From Willaertia magna (Eukaryota; Heterolobosea; Eutetramitea; Acrasida; Naegleriidae): a DNA stretch of 13,256 nt. Below are positions 7,015 through 13,256 of the stretch, piece by piece; within the stretch, counting starts at the first letter, position 1, and each line of letters opens with the position of its first letter. The notes beneath the pieces were generated by a model, which saw nothing but the letters and a program-made list of their open reading frames with translations, was not told the DNA's origin and ran no database searches. Both the position numbers and the translations under genes were made by a program. The stretch is taken from positions 1 to 13,256 of the forward strand of contig CADWAF010003117.1 in assembly GCA_902984215.1 (NCBI GenBank), read 5' to 3'.

Positions 7015-7984
7015 ATGCTCAAGACCACAAGATTTGCTAACTCTTTCCTCCGATCAAATGTAAGCATCATCTTTTTTTAACAAAAATCATCAATTAATGA
7101 ATGATCTCTTCTTCTATTTCAATAATTTGTTAAATTTGTTAAAAACTGTTAAAAAAATTTTATGAAAAATTTAAAAAAATAGAAAAGTCAATTTGCTGTT
7201 TTCAGAACTTTAAAAGCAAACTATTTTACTGATTCTTTCTCTGAAAATGATAAATTCACAAAGGAATTAAGCAAAGTACGTTTTTTTTATTATTTTTATT
7301 TAAAATTTTTAATTTTTTTTAATGATATCAGTATCCAGTTATTACTGAAGGCTTTGGTGGTGAATATGCTCAACAATTATTTAGACATGCATACAATACA
7401 AATCAATTAGGTTTCTTCAAATTAAGTGTAGGTATTATTCTGTTGAAGGCTTGTTCTAACAACTTTTATCGTCTATTCTGTTTTAATGAATTTATCGGAA
7501 TTATTTTGAAAATGATGAATAGCTTGAAGAAGTTTCTGGATTCTTCAAGAAGGAAGGTGTTCCTTTAACTGCAAATAGTGATGCTCTTTTAAAGTTTTTA
7601 ACTGATGCAGGTGTCGCAAAAGAAATTGCAACTGATTTATTAGCAACAGTTTATCAAAGAGGACAAGAAGGAATTTTTGATACCATTGTTGGAGAATATA
7701 ACAAATTATATAATGCTCACTTCCAAATTTATCAAGGTAAATTAACATTACCAGAACCAATGGCTGCAAAATATACTACTTCTTTATATAAGATGAAGGC
7801 TGCTGCAGTTGGTACTCTTGCTGCATTGAAGACTAGAGTTACTTTTACTACAGATTATTTACCAGCTGATATTGGTGGATGGAGAGCAGACGTTGGTGAA
7901 GAATCTATTGATAAATCTTATGTTACTGAACTTGGTAGAATTATTTCTGAAGAAAAACAAAATGCTGTATTAAGATCTCTCTAA
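7015..7984 (+). CDS. Mitochondrial ATP synthase OSCP (delta-type) subunit, four exons
   Basis: Inferred join 7015-7059, 7183-7275, 7332-7427, 7523-7984; introns of 123, 56 and 95 bp, all phase 0, ending TAG, CAG and TAG. Product 231 residues, the usual OSCP size. OSCP joins the peripheral stalk to the top of F1 in the mitochondrial inner membrane. Residues 1-~40 are Arg/Lys/Ser/Phe-rich and almost acid-free until ~38, as expected of a mitochondrial presequence. The N-terminal helical domain starts around G-G-E-Y-A-Q-Q-L-F, and the C-terminal domain carries I195-G-G then V-G-E-E-S-I-D-K-S and E-L-G-R, the typical family ending. For intron 1 the TAG acceptor at 7181-7182 was chosen: the more pyrimidine-rich CAG at 7203-7205 would put exon 2 out of frame and reach a TGA after eight codons. 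The Met codons at 7161 and 7760 are not starts: the first is intronic, the second internal. Confidence 0.85.
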
Positions 7985-8085
7985 ATTAATTATTTGTTAT
8001 ATTAGTTATTTAATGTTACAATAGGTTCTTTTTTGTATATTGAAAGTGGGATATGTTTTTTCTTTCAAAAGTTGAATGTCAAATT

Positions 8086-8091
8086 AATAAA
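8086..8091 (+). terminator. Candidate poly(A) signal for the OSCP gene
   Basis: AATAAA 101 bp after the OSCP stop codon, within the 178-bp convergent intergenic region. Confidence 0.4.
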
Positions 8092-8097
8092 TTATAT

Positions 8098-8103
8098 TTT
8101 ATT
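8098..8103 (-). terminator. Candidate poly(A) signal for the GPI-type surface protein gene
   Basis: Minus-strand AATAAA 60 bp downstream of the stop codon at 8163. It lies only 6 bp from the opposing plus-strand signal, so the two transcripts probably overlap at their 3' ends. Confidence 0.4.
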
Positions 8104-8162
8104 GTAATGTATTTTGTTAATTTACACAGTTAGTAAGTATTACTACTAAGCTAATTCACTAA

Positions 8163-9986
8163 TTAAAGTAATAAATTGACAATAAATAAGAGGAAAGCTA
8201 ATAAAGATACCTTTAAGGTGGAAGCACTGTTCTTTTTACCACCTCCACCACTGCTGTTACCAGTAGATGCTCTCTTACCATTAACATTAAGAACACGATA
8301 AGTTTGACTTCTGTAGGTTCCTAATACTGGAGTGTTTGCCTCAATTTTTCTCTTGCTGCTTTCTCTTAAGGAGCTTTCAATAGTTAAGAAACATCTCTTA
8401 CTAACACTTGGATCACCTGCTCTTGTTGGGAGTAAACTGAAACTCATTCCATAAGAGTTTTCAATGTTACTATTTAATAATTGTACATCATATGCTCCTG
8501 CTTGAGTTGCAGTACCATTATTGACGAATTGTGCTTCATCAGAAAAGCCTGAACGAGTTCTACAATCAGTATTACTAACATTTGCAAAAGGATTTGTTGA
8601 ACAACAGAAATAAACATTATAAGGGGAGACACTATAAGTTGATAATTCAACTGGAATGTTACCAATAACTCTTAAATAAACTCTCTCTTCGTTAGGATCG
8701 AATTGAGAGGTTTGATTTTGGAAGGTTGGATCACTGAATGTTTGTGCACTAGTAGTGAAATCAAGAGTTTCTTGAATTGGATCATAAGGAACAACATATT
8801 GCATTACGTATGGAATATTAATAACACCTGCAGTTGAACTAGTAAAACTAAGAACATAAGAACCCCAGAAATCAACAGCAGAGGTAATAATATTACTTAA
8901 TAATACCAAGTTGAAACATCTACTTCCACCAACAATAGGAGTTGCACAAGGGGTAGCATTGACAATAAAAGGGAATGGACCTGAAGATACCCAATTAGTG
9001 ATATCTCCAGTAATATTAAGTAAAGCAGTTAATTCTAATTGTAATCTAAGGTCATCATTAACAAATAATCTGTTTGGGAGTAATCTAACATTACCATTAC
9101 CACCAGCACCACCAGAAATATTGAAATCAACTCTAGTAACTTCTAAAATCATTTGAATAATATAAGTAAATCTGTATTTAACTAATTGACAATTACCACT
9201 ACTGTCAGTCATCATATAATTTGCGGTAAAGTTTGCAATAACATCAATATTTGGACCAGATGGTTGGAGTAAGAAAGTACTTGGGAAATTAACTAATTCT
9301 CTTAAAGTAATTTGCATAGCATAATCAGTATACCAAGTAGTATTAAAAGTAGTAAAGAAAGGTTGATTAATTACATCTTGAGTGACACATGTATTACTGT
9401 CAGATAAAGATAAATAATGGTATGCAGGTGGAGCTTGTAACCAATTTCTAAACATTCTAATGTAGAAAGTATAACATTCACTTGTAACACAACTATAACA
9501 AGTATTGAAATCAGGAATTGGAGCACCTACTTGATAGTTAACTGCAGAACTTCTAAACATAGAGAAATTAATTGGAACTGAAACGTTTGGTGATACAACG
9601 CCTGTAGTAATATTTACAGCACCAAGTAAAAGACTTGGATATCTTAAAAATCTATTTTGACAGAAACGAACAATACCAGTATTTACATCATCTTGAGTGA
9701 AGCTAGTTACATCTACATAAGCATTTAAGGTAGCATTAACTCTTTGAATAGTTGCGTTTTGGATAGCGAAAACATTGTAAACAGTTTGAGGAGAGGATGA
9801 TGGACCAACAACATTTAATAAAGTTGGATTTAAATTGATACAATCACCACGATGGATAGTAATAACGCCTGGTTGGATAGTAAGTTGACATGATACAGAC
9901 ATTACAAATAATGAGAAAACAATTAATAATACATTTAAACCAAGTGTTCTAATAGAACTTGGAGGAGAATGATTTAAGCCTGACAT
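8163..9986 (-). CDS. Secreted, probably GPI-anchored cell-surface glycoprotein of unknown family
   Basis: Intronless ORF of 607 residues. Residues 15-32 form a hydrophobic signal peptide core (L-G-L-N-V-L-L-I-V-F..), with a likely cleavage after C33 (V-S-C|Q). The mature part has numerous N-x-S/T sequons (over a dozen), many Cys including C-Y-S-C and F-C-C-S, and a beta-strand-like alternation of hydrophobic and polar residues, all typical of an extracellular protein. Near the C-terminus is a Gly/Ser-rich linker (G-N-S-S-G-G-G-G-K-K-N-S-A-S, 576-589) followed by a hydrophobic tail to the last residue (~593-607) with no cytoplasmic segment, the layout of a GPI-attachment signal; candidate omega residues are N586, S587 or S589. 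I do not recognise the ectodomain. A tail-anchored or single-pass membrane form is the alternative. It shares its 622-bp upstream region with the divergent dipeptidase-like gene. Confidence 0.85.
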   Translation of the reverse strand: MSGLNHSPPSSIRTLGLNVLLIVFSLFVMSVSCQLTIQPGVITIHRGDCINLNPTLLNVVGPSSSPQTVYNVFAIQNATIQRVNATLNAYVDVTSFTQDDVNTGIVRFCQNRFLRYPSLLLGAVNITTGVVSPNVSVPINFSMFRSSAVNYQVGAPIPDFNTCYSCVTSECYTFYIRMFRNWLQAPPAYHYLSLSDSNTCVTQDVINQPFFTTFNTTWYTDYAMQITLRELVNFPSTFLLQPSGPNIDVIANFTANYMMTDSSGNCQLVKYRFTYIIQMILEVTRVDFNISGGAGGNGNVRLLPNRLFVNDDLRLQLELTALLNITGDITNWVSSGPFPFIVNATPCATPIVGGSRCFNLVLLSNIITSAVDFWGSYVLSFTSSTAGVINIPYVMQYVVPYDPIQETLDFTTSAQTFSDPTFQNQTSQFDPNEERVYLRVIGNIPVELSTYSVSPYNVYFCCSTNPFANVSNTDCRTRSGFSDEAQFVNNGTATQAGAYDVQLLNSNIENSYGMSFSLLPTRAGDPSVSKRCFLTIESSLRESSKRKIEANTPVLGTYRSQTYRVLNVNGKRASTGNSSGGGGKKNSASTLKVSLLAFLLFIVNLLL

Positions 9987-10608
9987 GAGTTAGTTAACTT
10001 TGTTAGTTAGCTGTTGTTTTTCTTTTTTGTTTTTGTTGAATTAAAACATCTCGTTCATTGTTGGCTTAAATAATAGTAAGTAAAATGTTTTAAGTAAGAC
10101 GTGTGGTATTATTGATATAAAAAAACACTCTTTTTGAACACTGCGATTGTTACTGTAATTAACATTTATGTAAATTTACTTCTTTTAAGAAACTAATTAA
10201 ATACTGAATTTTCAAATGTTTTAAATTAAAACTAATAGCGCTTCAGTTAAAGATTTGATCTATGTTATAAAAAAGTTATTTTCACAAGAACCCGGTACAA
10301 ACTAGGTTAAAATGTGGAAAATTGTTGAGAAATGTGATTTTGCATTTTTTTTATATTTTTTGTCTTGAACAAGATGGCGCCAAAATTTTACAGAGGTGTT
10401 TCTACCATAAAAAACCTTCTCTTCAGGATAGTATCAGTTTTTAAATGAATAAAAGGAATTTAAACACATGTAATTTAAGTATACTATGTAATGAAGAGAA
10501 ACTTAGTTATTAACTCTTCTCTATTCTTCTTCCCTAGTAATTAGATTGCCATTAGAACTCTTTCACAACGCTTCAAAAGCAAATGAAACTTAAATTTAGA
10601 ATTTAAAA
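9987..10608. promoter_or_regulatory. Divergent intergenic region between the surface protein (-) and dipeptidase-like gene (+)
   Basis: 622 bp without a supportable gene. It contains T-rich/A-rich tracts near both starts, a GGCGCCAAAA element at 10376-10385, and a 24-codon minor ORF starting at 10374 (M-A-P-K..) that I regard as a chance or uORF. A short inverted repeat GAAGAG/CTCTTC flanks about 10493-10525. Promoters of both flanking genes must lie here, but cannot be placed. Confidence 0.4.
10376..10385 (+). promoter_or_regulatory. E2F-like GGCGCCAAAA element
   Basis: GGCGCCAAAA is the reverse complement of TTTTGGCGCC, an E2F-type core, 230 bp upstream of the dipeptidase-like ATG. The surrounding 11-mer ATGGCGCCAAA recurs at 12303-12313, upstream of the next gene. 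Binding is inference. Confidence 0.3.
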
Positions 10609-12171
10609 ATGAGTCAATCCAGACAACAAGGTTTTGATGACGATTTTGCTTATCAACAAGATAATGTCGGCGATCGTCAGCCAACTAGACTTTTAGATGA
10701 CCATGATGATACATTTGTAGCAGAAAATAATTTCCGAAGAAGAAGATTAGAAATGAATTTAAGACCAACTAATATTCTTTCGGCATTATTTGGAATGTTT
10801 CATTCTTCTACATCTAATGATGATAATTCATTAAATAGGCTTACAAGAGAAAAATTAAGATATTATTCAATATCATGTTCTATTTCAACTATTTGCTTAC
10901 TTGTTTTATTTTCCGTATTATTACCAATTATTTATTTTATTGCTGGAACTAAGAGTTCTTTACCTACCGATAATTATACTAGGTAAGTTTAAATATAATT
11001 TAATAATTTTATTAAAATATTTAAAAAATTGTAAAGAGCAAAAGTATTGGCAACATCTCAAGTGCCTTTTATTGATGGACATGTTTATTTACCTTCAAAA
11101 CTATTAGAAATAGATCAAAAAGTATTTTCCAATAATAATTTAATACAATTAAATCAAAATTTAACATTATCTCAAAAAAAAGAAATATTTAACGTTTTAA
11201 ATACTTCTTTACAAATTGATTTTATTCGTTTACAAGAGGGAAATATTTCATCAATGATCTTAATAAATAAAGTAGAATGTAAAACAATATTAGACACTTC
11301 AATAATTGTAAAAAATACTTTAGAAATGTTTGATTATATGAGAACGCGTATTATTGAAAAATATAATTTACAATTAATTTTAACTAAAAATGATCTTGTT
11401 ACTGCATTCTATAAAAGTAAAGTCTCTTCAATGATAATGATAGAAGGTAGTCACACAATTGGAAATTCTTTACAATTACTTAGACAATATTATTATCTAG
11501 GTGCTAGAGGAATGTCTTTAAATACTAAAGATGGTTGTATGAATGAGGTAATAATTAATGGTAAGAGTTTAACAAAGTTTGGAAATAGTGTAATTATGGA
11601 GATGAATAGGTTAGGTTTAATTATTGATTTAGCATTTACTAGTGAAAAGGTAATTCGTGATGTTTTAGAGTTAAGCACAGCCCCAATAATAATTTCACAT
11701 ACTGGTGTTAAATCTTTATGTAAACATCAATATAACATTCCAGATGATGTTATACAATTTGTTAATATTAAGAAAGGTTTAATTATGATTGGATTAGATC
11801 CTATCATGTTAAAAGAAGAAGAAAGAAAAGCATATGATAACATATTATTAAATAATGGAACAACATTAGATATGATTAATTGGCAATTAAAAAACACAGA
11901 AAAGAGAGCCACAATTGACACTGTTGTTGAACATATTGAATATATTTATGATTTAACAAACAGTTGTGAAAATATTGCTTTAGGTAGTGGTTTTGATGGG
12001 TTATCCTTCTACACTAAGGGCTTAGAAAGTACACAGTATTCTATTGACATAATAGCAAAATTACTTTCTAAAAAGAAGTTTACAGATGATTGTGTTAGAA
12101 ACATTATGGGCTTGAATCTTCTTAGGGTCATGGAAGAGGTAGAACAAACAGCAAAGAAATTATCTACGTAG
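10609..12171 (+). CDS. Membrane dipeptidase (M19)-like type II membrane protein, probable pseudoenzyme (two exons)
   Basis: Inferred join 10609-10982 and 11037-12171 (54-bp intron, GTAAGT donor, AAG acceptor), restoring one frame of 502 residues; the exon-2 frame has no ATG at its 5' end, only TTG at 11047. Residues 1-~88 are hydrophilic, with R-R-R-R, and 90-112 form a hydrophobic membrane span, giving a type II topology with an extracellular or lumenal C-terminal domain. That domain follows the renal dipeptidase fold landmarks: F-I-D-G-H140-V-Y142-L-P, E261-G-S-H, L-G-A-R-G-M, M-N-R-L-G-L-I-I-D-L-A-F325, I-S-H346-T, Y357-N-I-P-D-D and G-S-G443-F-D-G. Compared with the active family (H-x-D, E, H, H zinc ligands, plus R and D for substrate), H140, E261 and H346 remain but D becomes Y142, the first of the later His ligands becomes F325, the R of 'RN.PDD' becomes Y357 and the D of 'D-F-D-G' becomes G443. 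A binuclear zinc site is therefore unlikely, and a non-catalytic receptor or adhesion role is more plausible. Confidence 0.82.
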
Positions 12172-12276
12172 ATAAACAATTTAAATTCTGAATAATAATT
12201 TAAATAAGAAAGAGAAATAGTTTCTATTTGTTAATTGGCTATCTTATCACCTTTAAATACCTATTTATCTAGGCTA

Positions 12277-12300
12277 TCAAGTGTTACTCGTCAAGTGTTA
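12277..12300 (+). repeat. Two direct copies of TCAAGTGTTA with 14-bp period
   Basis: TCAAGTGTTA occurs at 12277-12286 and 12291-12300, separated by CTCG. It lies just before the ATG at 12303. May be a duplicated promoter or leader element or a simple local duplication. Confidence 0.5.
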
Positions 12301-12304
12301 GAAT

Positions 12305-12354
12305 GGCGCCAAATCCGAATTTCAGCCAAATTAACACAAAAAACAAACGCGTTT
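12305..12354. promoter_or_regulatory. GGCGCCAAA and AAACGCGTTT elements before the Asn-rich gene
   Basis: GGCGCCAAA at 12305-12313 matches the element at 10376 and AAACGCGTTT at 12345-12354 matches the one at 6893, all outside recognised coding regions in AT-rich DNA. If 12303 is a real start codon these would instead be coding. Confidence 0.25.
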
Positions 12355-12412
12355 TTCATCATTTTCAAAAAAAAATAGAGGCATTCCAATATCTAAAAAA
12401 CTTCTCAAAGAC

Positions 12413-13256
12413 ATGTCTTCCGATGATGATTTTCAACAAATCATACAACATAATGTCTATGATGATGAAGAACAACAATTTCATTTTGATGATGATGAGT
12501 ATTTTACTCAGAGAGTTCCAAACCCAACATCTACAAATTTATCATTATCTCCAATAACTTCTAATATAACCTCCGTGCCCAGTGCTATTAGCACTAGCTC
12601 TCAAGTTAGCAATGAAGAATATGAATATAATAATAACAACCAATTAGAGTTAGACCAAGAAGAACATCATATTATTGGACATCAACGTTCCCTTTCTACA
12701 GACTCTACTATAATCATTGAAGGTGGAGGTAAATGCTTAGATGATTCTAATGTAACAATCCTTTTAGATACAAGCCATGAAAGCCTTGATGAATTAGGTG
12801 ATTTAGAAGAAGAACATCAACAAAACCAACATCAAGATACTTCTTCTTATCAAAGTTATTCCCCAACATCTCCAATCCTTCCAAATAATAATAATAATAA
12901 CAATATTAATAGCAATAATAACAATAATCCTTACGCTAAAACACCTACAACAACAAGAAGACAAGAAATAATTTCCGAAATGACTTTAGAAAACATTCCA
13001 ATAACTTGTACAACTAGTACAGCCAATTATAATTTTACTAATATTATTAGTAACAGTAATACCAATAACAACAATAGTGCAAGTAACACTCCTAATAATA
13101 ATTATAGTTCAATATCTAATCATTCTTCTCCTATAATAGGAACAACAACAACTTTAAATCAAACAATTACAAATTTAAATTTAGTTCCAAATCCATATCA
13201 ACCAATTAATTCTTTAGGATTAGTTGGAACACCAACAAGTAATAATACTCCACCTA
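12413..13256 (+). CDS. Asn/Ser/Thr-rich low-complexity protein, N-terminal part (continues past window)
   Basis: From the ATG at 12413 the frame is open to the window end (281 codons, no stop). The N-terminus is strongly acidic (M-S-S-D-D-D-F.., D-D-E-E, D-D-D-E). Then come Ser/Thr/Asn-rich stretches, an acidic 'E-E-E-H-Q-Q' patch, a Y-S-P-T-S-P segment, a 15-residue Asn run broken only by Ile and Ser (12884-12928), and a polar tail with many N, T, S and P. Composition implies intrinsic disorder; no folded domain is visible in this part. Such N-rich leaders are common in amoebal kinases, transcription factors and signalling proteins, so the identity depends on sequence beyond the window. The same frame is open upstream to 12335 without another ATG; joining it to the ATG at 12303 would need one more A in the A9 run at 12367-12375. 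Confidence 0.75.
   Translation, partial: MSSDDDFQQIIQHNVYDDEEQQFHFDDDEYFTQRVPNPTSTNLSLSPITSNITSVPSAISTSSQVSNEEYEYNNNNQLELDQEEHHIIGHQRSLSTDSTIIIEGGGKCLDDSNVTILLDTSHESLDELGDLEEEHQQNQHQDTSSYQSYSPTSPILPNNNNNNNINSNNNNNPYAKTPTTTRRQEIISEMTLENIPITCTTSTANYNFTNIISNSNTNNNNSASNTPNNNYSSISNHSSPIIGTTTTLNQTITNLNLVPNPYQPINSLGLVGTPTSNNTPP
12884..12928 (+). repeat. AAT/AAC trinucleotide tract encoding poly-Asn
   Basis: Fifteen codons, 13 of them AAT or AAC, interrupted by ATT and AGC, in frame within the low-complexity gene (residues 158-172). Mixed AAT/AAC codons suggest selection or age rather than very recent slippage. Confidence 0.8.

Larger units (their letters stand above)
12172..12412. promoter_or_regulatory. 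Intergenic region/5' leader of the Asn-rich gene
   Basis: 241 bp that must hold the 3' end of the dipeptidase-like gene and the promoter or leader of the next. It has a 14-bp-period tandem repeat (12277-12300), GGCGCCAAA (12305-12313), AAACGCGTTT (12345-12354) and an A9 run (12367-12375). An ATG at 12303 opens an 84-codon frame that could be an N-terminal extension of the next gene if the A9 run were one base longer. Confidence 0.4.

Noticed and set aside
7545..7769. Minus-strand ORF opposite OSCP exon 4
   Set aside because: Shadow of a conserved mitochondrial protein exon.
8911..9156. Plus-strand ORF inside the surface protein gene, and the minus-strand ORF at 8474-8665
   Set aside because: Both are shadows of a long, well-structured ORF and show no motif of their own.
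10374..10448. 24-codon ORF beginning M-A-P-K in the intergenic region
   Set aside because: Short, no conserved feature, and its ATG is part of the GGCGCCAAA element; at most a uORF.
11493..11921. Minus-strand ORFs opposite the dipeptidase-like gene
   Set aside because: Antisense shadows; the plus strand carries the recognisable M19 framework.

Overview
The window is nuclear DNA of an AT-rich, gene-dense eukaryotic microbe. The evidence is spliceosomal introns (seven inferred, about 54-123 bp, GT..AG), a nuclear-encoded mitochondrial ATP synthase subunit, a cellular (RNAi-type) RNA-dependent RNA polymerase, a probable GPI-anchored surface protein and poly-Asn/Gln-rich low-complexity protein. 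This fits a free-living amoeboid protist such as a dictyostelid-like amoebozoan or a heterolobosean. I cannot decide between them from the sequence. No tRNA, rRNA, transposon or CRISPR array was seen.

Layout: (1) 1-555 (+) is the 3' end of a gene whose product ends in a 2H-phosphoesterase-like domain. (2) 576-2045 (-) is a protein with an N-terminal Panacea (DUF4065/SocA-like antitoxin) domain and a TPR-like C-terminal region. (3) 2033-4783 (-) is a cellular RdRP with the DYDGD catalytic motif. It overlaps the Panacea ORF by 13 bp at an A8 run, and a one-base change would fuse the two. (4) 4979-6565 (-) is a four-exon ADP-ribosylarginine hydrolase (ARH1 family). (5) 7015-7984 (+) is a four-exon mitochondrial ATP synthase OSCP/delta subunit. 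(6) 8163-9986 (-) is an unrecognised secreted, probably GPI-anchored glycoprotein. (7) 10609-12171 (+) is a two-exon, type II membrane protein of the renal/membrane dipeptidase (M19) family that has lost several metal and substrate ligands. (8) 12413-window end (+) is the N-terminal part of an Asn/Ser/Thr-rich disordered protein.

Genes 1-4 share themes of RNA end processing, RNA silencing, antitoxin-like neutralisation and ADP-ribose removal, the vocabulary of intracellular conflict systems. Three of them (ADP-ribosyl hydrolase, RdRP, Panacea) lie head-to-tail on the minus strand. The RdRP-Panacea pair is the most notable item: a prokaryotic/phage-type antitoxin domain joined to, or translationally overlapping, a eukaryotic silencing polymerase. 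Genes 5-8 look like ordinary housekeeping, surface and unknown genes. GC-containing TTTGGCG/GGCGCCAAA and AAACGCGTTT elements recur in several intergenic regions, and a 22-bp perfect palindrome sits in the ARH1/OSCP divergent promoter.
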